From CAZJHX01 sp964545715 (GTDB lineage Bacteria; Myxococcota_A; UBA9042; GCA-2863065), in contig CAZJHX010000142.1 in the NCBI GenBank assembly GCA_964545715.1, forward strand, positions 1 to 28,112: 28,112 nucleotides of DNA. The letters are read 5' to 3'. The translations under genes were made by a program, and so were the position numbers. Below, piece after piece: positions 7,765 through 14,629 of the stretch (position 1 is its first letter; each line of letters begins with the position of its first letter). The notes beneath the pieces were generated by a model, which saw only the letters and a list, made by a program, of their open reading frames with translations, made no database searches and was not told the DNA's origin.

Positions 7765-8745
7765 GTGGTCTTCTTTGATTCCAGACAGTTAGGACTTGGC
7801 ACGAAGTCTGTATATAGGTTGGGACGAAGGCGCTGCTGGAAACGGTAGCGTTGGCCGGGGCCGACACCAGCCCAAACCGCTTCGGTGGTGAGGGAAGGAA
7901 GGCCACAAACGCTGAGACGGCCGACGCCCATGAGAGTGGGAGATGTCGGGTGACTTGGGGGGTAGACGCTGGAGACCGGCGTTGCAGGTGAGCGTGAACG
8001 CCTGTGATGAAAAGGTTATGAGCGGATGGGTTGTCGAGAGGCAGACCGAACCCAGGTTGCAGAAAGCCGTGTGAGCGGGAAAGCCCATGGAAGCATCGGG
8101 CTGACGAGGGATGCAATACTCCCGGGTCGGCAACGGACTTGCAGAGGATACAAAGCCCTGAGGGCGCAGTCGCTTGTTCTTCGGAGCGGGTGAGGAAACG
8201 CTGTGAGGGTATCGCCGAGTGACGAGCTTGGTAGGGTTCTCTGGGAGGGAAACGCTTCGAAGGGTCCAAACCCAATGAGCGTCAGCAGCACGAAACAAGG
8301 CTGCAGGGACGAGCGAGGGTCAAGCCTCAAGGGTCTGAGAAAGGCCGTAGGGGAGTGGCGTCAGGGGTGGAACCCTGGCAGTGCCGAATCGCGTGTCTTG
8401 TGACGTTGGATGGGCAGGGAACCTCAAGGGAGGAGCTCCAGACCGAAGCGGCGGCTTGCTGTCGTGGAGAGAAAGGGCGGTGCCGGAAAGGGTCTCTGTA
8501 AAAGAACTGAAGCCTGTGAAAGGAAGAACCACTATCCTTGGACAGTGGGGACAGGCGCGGTGCGAAATACCTCAGGGGCGAACGAGAAGAAACGCCGAAG
8601 AGGGACCGGGGAACCAAATAGCCGGTACGCACTGCGTTGGAACACTTTGAGAGGCACGGTAACTTTACGAGAGGCAGCGGAAGCCATCTTCGGGTGGGTG
8701 AAGCAACCAGACGGTATCTGAATACTCCGTAGGGGAAACCGGGCA
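7765..8745 (+). ncRNA. Large structured non-coding RNA of unknown class (ends approximate)
   Basis: No reading frame here has a ribosome site, domain or natural composition. The + strand is purine-rich with frequent GGAAA/GAAAC, as in large structured RNAs. Helices read directly include: 7793-7808; 7831-7850 (8 bp, GAAA tetraloop, two G-U pairs); 7876-7886 inside CACC/GGTG; 7921-7949 (CCGAC/GTCGG enclosing CCCA/TGGG); 8027-8054; 8082-8102; 8155-8165; 8360-8379 (7 bp, one U-G); 8529-8548; 8684-8697 (TTCG tetraloop, one U-G); 8711-8730. The wobble pairs and tetraloops make sense only on the + strand. An ORF-less group II intron has similar size and texture, but I find no convincing domain V. 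Known giant RNAs (OLE, GOLLD, HEARO, ROOL) cannot be excluded by eye. It may be independent or the long leader of the VWA gene. Confidence 0.6.
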
Positions 8746-8822
8746 ACGTGACCAGCCAGTGGTGCTTTCGTTATTTAAGCGCCTTTTCGGAATTTATTGC
8801 CCCCCTGACAGATCGTTTGTCG

Positions 8823-8860
8823 CCCTGACGCGTCACGTAGTGACGACTCATCAGGGAGGT
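8823..8860 (+). promoter_or_regulatory. Leader hairpin that covers part of the VWA gene's Shine-Dalgarno site
   Basis: CCCTGA (8823-8828) pairs with TCAGGG (8851-8856), enclosing a perfect stem CGTCAC (8831-8836)/GTGACG (8840-8845) with loop GTA. The Shine-Dalgarno AGGGAGG (8853-8859) overlaps the outer 3' strand, so folding would hide about half of it from the ribosome. The start codon is at 8870. The inner palindrome could also be a protein site on DNA. Confidence 0.45.
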
Positions 8861-8869
8861 TCCAGAATA

Positions 8870-10294
8870 ATGAACGCTTTTACGCGGATGGCGGCTGTTC
8901 TTGCTGTCGTGATCGCAGTGGCGGGGTGTACCCGCACAATCTATGTCGTCCAGAATCCAGACGGCAGCTTTACGCCGGTGAAGACGAAGGTCACGACGCC
9001 TGTGGTGACCGGCGATACCGTGATCGAGGATGACGGCATCGTCATCGAAATCCTGACATCGACCGAGTACGTCTTGTCTGACGGCAACCAGCCGCTGCAC
9101 CTGCAGGTGACGGTGGAGGCCCGGGATGTCGAGGTTACGGACCGGGCGCCGCTGAACCTGGCCATCGTCGTGGACCGATCGGGCTCGATGCGTGGGCACA
9201 AGATCTCGCACGCGCGGGAGGCGGGTCGGCGGCTGGTCGACCAGCTGGAAGACGGCGATCGGGTCTCGATCATCTCGTACGCCGGCGATGTGCGCGTAGA
9301 CGTGCCGACCACGGTGGTCAACGCGCATTCGCGACGCGCTCTTTACCGGGCGATCGACAGCATGCGTCCGGGCGGGCAGACGTTCTTGTCCGGTGGTCTG
9401 CGCGCGGGCGCCAACGAGGTGATGCGTGCCCTGGACGGTGAGCGCATCAACCGGGTGATCCTGCTGAGCGACGGCAAGGCCAACGTCGGGACGACGGATA
9501 TCGGGCAGCTGGACCGGATGGCGGAGCGCTTCCATCGGCAGGGCGTGACCATCACGACGATGGGCCTGGGCTACGACTACAATGAGGACTTGATGACCGC
9601 GTTGGCGGTCGCGGGTGGCGGCAACTACTACTACGTGGAGCGCGCCGACGCGCTGGCGCAGATCTTCGAGCGAGAGCTGGAGACCCTGGCGACGGTCATC
9701 ACACGGGACATGATCCTGTATCTGGAGCTGCCGGACGGCGTGCGGCTGGACCAGGTCTACGGCTATAAGCACCAGCAGCGTGGCCGGGAGATCCGCGTGC
9801 CGTTGAGCTCGGTGTCGGCCGGGCAGAAGCGCCGGCTCCTGCTGTCCCTGGACGTACCGGCCAGCAGCCCGGGCGCGCAGCTGGTCACAAACGCGCGGGT
9901 TGAGTATCGCAACGAGCTCAAGCGCGCCCAGCGCACTTTGCGCCTGAAGCCGCTGGCTGTGACGTACACGGCGGACAAGAGCCGTGTCGCGCGCTCCGTC
10001 AACAGGCCCGTGGTGGAGAAGCTGGAGCTGGTCCGCAATGCGCACGTCCGACGGCTGGCGATGCAGAAGCTGGATCGCGGTGACCGGGCCGGGGCCGCGC
10101 AGGTGGTGCGTCAGCGGCTGAAGCAGAGCCAGCGGGTCCATCGCGCGGTAGGCGGGGCCGTCATCAAGCGGCAGATCACCGAGCTGAAGGGGCTGTCCAG
10201 CGACGTGAAGGCGGCGCCGAAGCCGGGCTCGACCCCATACAAGGCCATGCGAAAGACGCGTATGCGCGAGGCGTACGACTTCGACCAGTTCTGA
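8870..10294 (+). CDS. VWA-domain lipoprotein
   Basis: A 474-residue protein with a lipoprotein signal ending in VAGC (Cys20). A von Willebrand A domain (about 95-280) follows with a complete MIDAS metal site: DRSGS (D102, S104, S106), T171 in GGQTFLSGG and D201 in LLSDGKAN. A beta-rich segment and a basic helical C-terminal region complete it. VWA lipoproteins of this kind bind partner proteins or cell-surface ligands through a divalent metal. ATG 8870 is chosen because AGGGAGG lies 10 bases upstream and the signal peptide starts there; an in-frame GTG further upstream would bury the signal. It may be controlled by a leader hairpin over the Shine-Dalgarno site. The nucleotidyltransferase-fold gene begins 24 bases downstream. 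Confidence 0.9.
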   Translation: MNAFTRMAAVLAVVIAVAGCTRTIYVVQNPDGSFTPVKTKVTTPVVTGDTVIEDDGIVIEILTSTEYVLSDGNQPLHLQVTVEARDVEVTDRAPLNLAIVVDRSGSMRGHKISHAREAGRRLVDQLEDGDRVSIISYAGDVRVDVPTTVVNAHSRRALYRAIDSMRPGGQTFLSGGLRAGANEVMRALDGERINRVILLSDGKANVGTTDIGQLDRMAERFHRQGVTITTMGLGYDYNEDLMTALAVAGGGNYYYVERADALAQIFERELETLATVITRDMILYLELPDGVRLDQVYGYKHQQRGREIRVPLSSVSAGQKRRLLLSLDVPASSPGAQLVTNARVEYRNELKRAQRTLRLKPLAVTYTADKSRVARSVNRPVVEKLELVRNAHVRRLAMQKLDRGDRAGAAQVVRQRLKQSQRVHRAVGGAVIKRQITELKGLSSDVKAAPKPGSTPYKAMRKTRMREAYDFDQF

Positions 10295-10318
10295 TCCGTT
10301 CTGGTACTCTCCACGGGC

Positions 10319-11059
10319 ATGTTCCTGGACAATGCCTTTCCCGAGCAGGTGGTGCTGTACTGCGCCGGTGCTACTGAAGACGAAGAGACGCAGCCCGCGA
10401 TCATGGAGCGCGTCAACGGCGTGCCTCTGTTGGGGCACGTGTTGGGCAGCTTCAAGCGCAACTCGCTGACCGACGTGATCCTGGTCACCCGTGAAGGCGG
10501 GGCGCTCATCGAGCGGAAATACGGAGACGGCGGCCGCTATGGCATGCGCTTGAGGTACTTCCATGATCCGGACGACGAGTACGGGACGGGCGGCGCGCTG
10601 CGCAAGGTTGAGAACCTGCTGACGCCGGCGTTTATCGCGGTTCTGGGTGACCGCTACCTCACACTGGACTACGAGTCGATGGGCGCCGCCTTCATGCAGG
10701 AGGGCTTGCCGATCTTGATGGCGGTCTGGGAGAACGCGGACGCCTACCACCCGTCCAACTGTCTGCTGGGGTCGGACAGCAGCGGGCGCCGGATTGTCCG
10801 TCGTTTTCACCCCGAGCATCGAAAGGGCATGCGGTACGTCAACTACGGGGCCTGTGTGTTTCGAGACGACGTGGTCGACCGGATCCCCGAGGGCTACTCC
10901 GAGCTGGAGGGCTTTCATCAGGGCGACGCGCTGCGTGGACGCATCGCCGCCTACGAGGTCGATTCGCGCTACTACAACGTCACGGAAGCTCAGGGACTTC
11001 GAGAGCTTCGTAGCGCCCTGATGTCGGGCGCCGCCGCCACGTATATCGACCTGCTTTGA
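10319..11059 (+). CDS. Nucleotidyltransferase-fold protein (sugar-phosphate NTP-transferase-like), signature motif missing
   Basis: A 246-residue protein that follows the NTP_transferase plan: VNGVPLLGHVLGSF (33-46, like the substrate segment after the signature), YGTGGALRKVE (88-98, like the LGTAGAL step), VLGDRYLTLDY (108-118, where D111 matches the metal-binding Asp) and a C-terminal YNVTEAQGLRELRSAL (like WxDIGTPEGLxxA). The N-terminal Gly-rich GGxGTRL loop that binds the nucleotide is replaced by CAGATEDEETQPAIM. It may use a different nucleotide mode or have lost activity. Family enzymes make NDP-sugars for polysaccharides. There is no Shine-Dalgarno site before ATG 10319; TACTCT at 10305-10310 suggests a short or absent leader, or coupling to the VWA gene. 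The fold call is good and the activity uncertain. Confidence 0.72.
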   Translation: MFLDNAFPEQVVLYCAGATEDEETQPAIMERVNGVPLLGHVLGSFKRNSLTDVILVTREGGALIERKYGDGGRYGMRLRYFHDPDDEYGTGGALRKVENLLTPAFIAVLGDRYLTLDYESMGAAFMQEGLPILMAVWENADAYHPSNCLLGSDSSGRRIVRRFHPEHRKGMRYVNYGACVFRDDVVDRIPEGYSELEGFHQGDALRGRIAAYEVDSRYYNVTEAQGLRELRSALMSGAAATYIDLL

Positions 11060-11074
11060 GCGACCCCGCGGGCC

Positions 11075-11103
11075 TTGCCCTTTGCGGTGGGCGCGCATAT
11101 GCT
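11075..11103 (+). promoter_or_regulatory. Promoter placed for a leaderless message
   Basis: TTGCCC (11075-11080), a 17-base spacer and TATGCT (11098-11103), each 4/6 to consensus. The ATG at 11112 is 8 bases past the -10 box, so transcription would start at or next to the start codon, and no Shine-Dalgarno site exists. Confidence 0.5.
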
Positions 11104-11111
11104 CCGCGCCA

Positions 11112-12773
11112 ATGGACTGCAAGCCCGCATATTCCAGTCTCGTCAGCGTCCTGCTATCGGTCTGCTGCCTCGTGGCGATGCCCGCCGAGGCCAAGACCCC
11201 GGTAGAGACCGATGAGGGCGTGAAGGCGCAGCCGTTTATGACGCTGCAGCACAGCGGTTATTTCCGCTTCCGGGCGGACATGTTCATGAACGGGCACCTG
11301 GGCAACGGCGTGAGCGGGCTCGTCGCGCCTGTCCACCAGACGGAGACCAACGCCGCCCTGGGTGAGGACAGTGACACGCTGGCCGGCGCTAACATGCGCT
11401 TTCGGTGGCAGCCCCAGCTCAATATCGGGCAGCGCCTGAAGATCGGCCTGACGCTCGACGTGCTGGACAACGTGGTGCTGGGCAGCACGGCGGACTATGG
11501 GGCGGCTCGTGCCGACGTTCCGCTGGTCTTTCTAAGCGACTCTCAGGTCAGCGCGGGCGACACCATCCGCGTAAAAGAGGTCTGGGCACAGTGGAACTTC
11601 CTGAACGCGATGCTCTTCCGCGGTGGCCGCATGGCGGACCATTTCGGGCTGGGGATGGTGCACAACGGCGGAAAGTGCATCGACTGCGACTTTGGCGACT
11701 ACGCCGATCGCGTGTCGGTGCTGATGAAGGCCTTCGGTTTTCACGCGCACTTCTTCCTGGACAGCCCCGGCGAGGGCGCCTCGTTTGCGCTGGACGGCCA
11801 GACGTTTGGACAGCCGCTCGACGGCAACAACATGGACGACGTGATCCGCTGGGGCTTTGACCTCGGTTACACGCCGGTGACCCGCGAGGCCAAAGAGGCG
11901 CGTCGCAAAGCGCTGGGCTCGGGGAAGGTCGTCTTCGACGCGGTCCTGCGCAACAGCTTTACCAGCCAGAACCTGACGTCTTCGGTGCCGACCGAGCAGG
12001 CCGAGTGCTCCGCTGAGGATGCTGCCAACCCAAGCTACGACTGCGTGGAGCTGCGCAAGCGCGACGCCGACCTGTGGGTGCCCGACTTCTGGATGCGGCT
12101 GCAGTGGCGTCCCAACTTCGACACGTTCTTTCGCATGGAGCTGGAGGTCGCCGGCCTGATCGGCGACGTGGGGTTTGTGCAGAACCGGCCGGTCGAGGGC
12201 TTCGTGGACTCCAGCAAGGAGTTTCTTTCGATGGGCGCCGTGCTGCAGCTGGAGCTGACGCGCAAGAAGCTCTCGTACGGGCTGGAGTTCGGTATCGCGA
12301 CGGGCGACGACGTGGCTTTCGGCCCGTTTGGCCAGGGCTTCACCGGCGCGACAGACGGTGAGTACTCAAACGACGATCGGCTGGTCAATAATAAGGACGT
12401 CACGGCGTTTCTGTTTGACCGCGACTACCACGTGGACCTGCTGATGTATCGAGAGGTCATCGGCACGGTAACCAACAGCTTCTACCTGAAGCCGACTGTG
12501 CGCGCGCATCTGCTGGAGACCGGCGAGGACATCATCGGCGGCGAGCTGAGCGTCATCTATGGCCATGCGCTGCTGGCGGAGTCTGTCCCCGGCCGTGAGG
12601 CGCCGCTGGGGTTGGAGACGGACGTGACCGTGTTCTACGAGGCGGTCGGGGTCGGTCGCGCGGAGCTCAGCGGCGGGCTGTTGCTGCCCCTGTCCGGCCT
12701 GAATGATGGGTTGAACGGTCCGGCACCGAGCCTGGCGTTTGCACTCCAGGCCCGAATTGCCATGACCTTCTAA
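11112..12773 (+). CDS. Large outer-membrane barrel-like protein (TIGR04551-like)
   Basis: A 553-residue protein with an N-terminal signal peptide (about 1-28, ending PAEA). A long body of alternating polar/aromatic strands follows, beginning GYFRFRADMFMNG and ending ALQARIAMTF with a terminal Phe, as outer-membrane barrels do. The FRFRAD start and the overall layout remind me of the deltaproteobacterial family TIGR04551; that assignment is from memory. ATG 11112 is preferred to upstream in-frame starts because the signal peptide starts there and a well-spaced promoter ends 8 bases before it. It lies 52 bases after the nucleotidyltransferase-like gene. Internal Cys pairs (GGKCIDCDFGDY; ECSAEDAANPSYDC) may form loop disulfides. 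The function is unknown. Confidence 0.82.
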   Translation: MDCKPAYSSLVSVLLSVCCLVAMPAEAKTPVETDEGVKAQPFMTLQHSGYFRFRADMFMNGHLGNGVSGLVAPVHQTETNAALGEDSDTLAGANMRFRWQPQLNIGQRLKIGLTLDVLDNVVLGSTADYGAARADVPLVFLSDSQVSAGDTIRVKEVWAQWNFLNAMLFRGGRMADHFGLGMVHNGGKCIDCDFGDYADRVSVLMKAFGFHAHFFLDSPGEGASFALDGQTFGQPLDGNNMDDVIRWGFDLGYTPVTREAKEARRKALGSGKVVFDAVLRNSFTSQNLTSSVPTEQAECSAEDAANPSYDCVELRKRDADLWVPDFWMRLQWRPNFDTFFRMELEVAGLIGDVGFVQNRPVEGFVDSSKEFLSMGAVLQLELTRKKLSYGLEFGIATGDDVAFGPFGQGFTGATDGEYSNDDRLVNNKDVTAFLFDRDYHVDLLMYREVIGTVTNSFYLKPTVRAHLLETGEDIIGGELSVIYGHALLAESVPGREAPLGLETDVTVFYEAVGVGRAELSGGLLLPLSGLNDGLNGPAPSLAFALQARIAMTF

Positions 12774-12789
12774 CTGGAATGTTTGCGGC

Positions 12790-12972
12790 TCAGTTCTGAG
12801 AGAACTGGGTGCGAACCTTGATTCCGAACGCACACCGGTAGCACGGTGAATGCCGGATGTTCAGCGAGTTTGCGTTGACGTAACCGTCGATGCACTCGAT
12901 GACGTTGACCTGGGTGTTGAGGAACTTGCAGAAGAACTTGTCAGAGACTTTCTTCTTAGCCAGTGCCGGCAT
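12790..12972 (-). CDS. Small four-Cys protein (60 aa), unknown function
   Basis: A 60-residue basic protein, starting MPALAKKKVSDKFF, with four Cys arranged as Cys15, Cys27 and a CYRC pair at 44-47, a layout that could hold one zinc ion. The ATG at 12972 has GAAGGGG at a suitable distance and a promoter with a perfect TTGACA is 70 bases upstream, so I take it as a real gene. The hydrophobic core NTQVNVIECIDGYVN looks folded rather than random. It lies downstream of mpl but has its own promoter, and converges on the barrel gene with a 16-base gap. A perfect 7-bp hairpin (12791-12807) overlaps its last codons. I do not recognise a family. Confidence 0.72.
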   Translation of the reverse strand: MPALAKKKVSDKFFCKFLNTQVNVIECIDGYVNANSLNIRHSPCYRCAFGIKVRTQFSQN

Positions 12973-13021
12973 GAATACCCCTTCCCTTCCGATGTTTTAT
13001 TTGGCTAACGAACCGAGAGCG

Positions 13022-13049
13022 AAGCTAACACCGATCTGGGATTTGTCAA
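13022..13049 (-). promoter_or_regulatory. Promoter of the 60-aa Cys protein gene
   Basis: On the minus strand a perfect TTGACA (13049-13044), a 16-base spacer and TAGCTT (13027-13022) lie between the mpl stop codon and the small gene. This separates the small gene from mpl transcription, at least in part. Confidence 0.5.
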
Positions 13050-13055
13050 CGGTTA

Positions 13056-14507
13056 TCAACAGGGTCCAGTCGCCGATTCCAGAGCAGCGATAAGTTTTTC
13101 GTGTAGGCCATAAAAGTGTCGGCCGCTCATACCCAACACCACATCTGATGGCTCTACACGCCCGGCCAGCCAGGTCACGATATCGTCAACTTCGGCGATG
13201 AGGTGGGCGTCGGATCCGAGGGCTTTGATGTCAGCCACGACCTGGTTCAGGTCGATGCGGGCCTCCACTGGTAGATTGTCCTTTTTCGCCAAGGGCTTAC
13301 AGAATACGACACAGTGCGCGCCCTCGAACGCAGGCGGGTAGGCGTCCTGAAAGACCCGCCGGCGGGACGTGTTGGACTCCACCTCAAAGCAGCACCACAG
13401 TCGAGAGTCGGGGAAGCGGTTGCGAACGGCTTGTACGGTCGCGCGCACGGCGGTGGGGTGGTGCGCGAAGTCGTCGATGACGGTCACGCCCGCAGCCACG
13501 CCCTTCACCTCGTGGCGTTTCTTCACGTTTCGGAACGTTGACAGGGCGGTCGAGGCGGCTTGCGGAGCCACGCCCTCGCCGATCGCCGCTGCGAGCGCCG
13601 CCACCGCGTTTTGGATGTTGTGCGGGCCGAACAGCTCGACCTGCATGCGTCCGACCGTCTCGGCGCCGCGCATCAGCGTGAACGTGGTGTGCTCGGGGGT
13701 CTGCACAACGTCTTCGGCCCGCCACATCGCGTCGGGCGTGCCGTAGGACTCGACACGACAGTCGGCGGTCGCAGCCACACGGGCGGGGCGGTTTCCACTC
13801 ATGCAGTACAGCAGGCGGCCGTCCTCGGGGATCAGGCCTGCAAACTTCGTGAACTCGGCCTCGATCTGCTCGACGTCGTCGTAGATGTCCGCGTGGTCGA
13901 ACTCGATGTTCGTGATGATCGCCGTGCGCGGCTGGTAGTGGACGAACTTGGGCACCTTGTCGAAGTAGGCGGTGTCGTACTCGTCGCCCTCCAGCACCAC
14001 GTGGCGGCCGGCGCCCAGCTTGAAGCTCTGCCCGAAGTTCAGCGGGACACCTCCCACCAACAGCGTTGGGTCCAGGCCACCGCCCTCGAACAGCCAGGCC
14101 GCCAGAGATGTGGTGGTGGTTTTGCCGTGGGTGCCCGTGACCACGACTGGATGGCGGCCGGCCAGAAACTTGTCGGCGAACGCCTCCGGAAAAGACACAT
14201 GTGGGATGCCGCGCTCGCGCATGGCCTCCGCCTCGGGGTTGATGCGGCGGATCACGTTGCCCACGATCACCAGATCGGGGTTCCAATCGAGGTTCTCGGG
14301 CCGATAACCCTGCATGACCTCGATGCCCCACTCGGCCAGCAGGTCGCTCATCGGGGGGTAGCAGCCGCCGTCCGATCCCCGCACTTCGAAGCCTCGGGCG
14401 GCCAGCATGCCGGCGAACGTGCCCATCCCTGAGCCGCACACGCCTAAAACGTGGATTCGTCGAGCGTTAGCCAGGGCCTCTTCAGTGCAGCGTTCAGCGT
14501 ATCTCAT
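13056..14507 (-). CDS. mpl: UDP-N-acetylmuramate:L-alanyl-gamma-D-glutamyl-meso-diaminopimelate ligase (Mpl)
   Basis: A 483-residue Mur ligase. It joins the recycled tripeptide L-Ala-gamma-D-Glu-meso-DAP to UDP-MurNAc with ATP, in the cytoplasm, for peptidoglycan recycling. The N-terminal Rossmann part has HVLGVCGSGMGTFAGM; the ATP loop is GTHGKTTT (125-132). EGDEYDTAYFDKVPKF (173-188) and NIEFDHADIYDD separate Mpl from MurC, which lacks the FDKxxKF form. The C-terminal domain has the usual DDFAHHPTA. Length is normal for Mpl. The sequence reads GTG-ATG at the start with AGGG just before it; I use ATG 14507, and GTG 14510 is equally possible. It is divergent from the single-span protein gene. 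No other recycling gene is in the window. Confidence 0.93.
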   Translation of the reverse strand: MRYAERCTEEALANARRIHVLGVCGSGMGTFAGMLAARGFEVRGSDGGCYPPMSDLLAEWGIEVMQGYRPENLDWNPDLVIVGNVIRRINPEAEAMRERGIPHVSFPEAFADKFLAGRHPVVVTGTHGKTTTTSLAAWLFEGGGLDPTLLVGGVPLNFGQSFKLGAGRHVVLEGDEYDTAYFDKVPKFVHYQPRTAIITNIEFDHADIYDDVEQIEAEFTKFAGLIPEDGRLLYCMSGNRPARVAATADCRVESYGTPDAMWRAEDVVQTPEHTTFTLMRGAETVGRMQVELFGPHNIQNAVAALAAAIGEGVAPQAASTALSTFRNVKKRHEVKGVAAGVTVIDDFAHHPTAVRATVQAVRNRFPDSRLWCCFEVESNTSRRRVFQDAYPPAFEGAHCVVFCKPLAKKDNLPVEARIDLNQVVADIKALGSDAHLIAEVDDIVTWLAGRVEPSDVVLGMSGRHFYGLHEKLIAALESATGPC

Positions 14508-14573
14508 CACCCTCGAATGTTGGGGGTCGGTCAGGTTGCGGTCAAGACAATGAAGCCAAGGAGGCTCCTGGGT

Positions 14574-14603
14574 TTGACGGGGTCAGAAGCTAAGCCTTAT
14601 CCT
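14574..14603 (+). promoter_or_regulatory. Probable promoter of the single-span membrane protein gene
   Basis: TTGACG (14574-14579), an 18-base spacer and TATCCT (14598-14603, 4/6), followed by AGGAG and the GTG at 14630. Leader length would be about 20 bases. Confidence 0.45.
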
Positions 14604-14629
14604 TGCGGGGCTGTTTTTCAGGAGAATAA

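Noticed and set aside
7796..7812. Sigma54 promoter (TTGGCACG with CTGTA)
   Set aside because: The -12 box lacks the essential GC, and the sequence is part of a stem-loop at 7793-7808.
7765..8745. ORF-less group II intron
   Set aside because: GTGTG at 7763-7767 resembles the 5' consensus and size and purine content fit, but I find no domain V hairpin with the AGC triad and GNRA loop near the 3' end. It stays as an alternative.
7739..8746. Several open frames on both strands across the structured RNA (for example 8327-8746 minus, 8410-8721 plus)
   Set aside because: They overlap each other in several frames, lack ribosome sites, and their products have no domain or natural composition. The + strand base-pairing explains the region better.
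8771..11194. 807-residue frame on the minus strand
   Set aside because: It is antisense to the VWA lipoprotein and nucleotidyltransferase-like genes, with skewed composition and no domain; a by-product of high GC.
12791..12807. Perfect 7-bp hairpin CAGTTCT-GAG-AGAACTG as an intrinsic terminator
   Set aside because: No T-run follows on either strand and it overlaps the last codons of the 60-aa gene; it could still act as a weak stem but is not a typical terminator.
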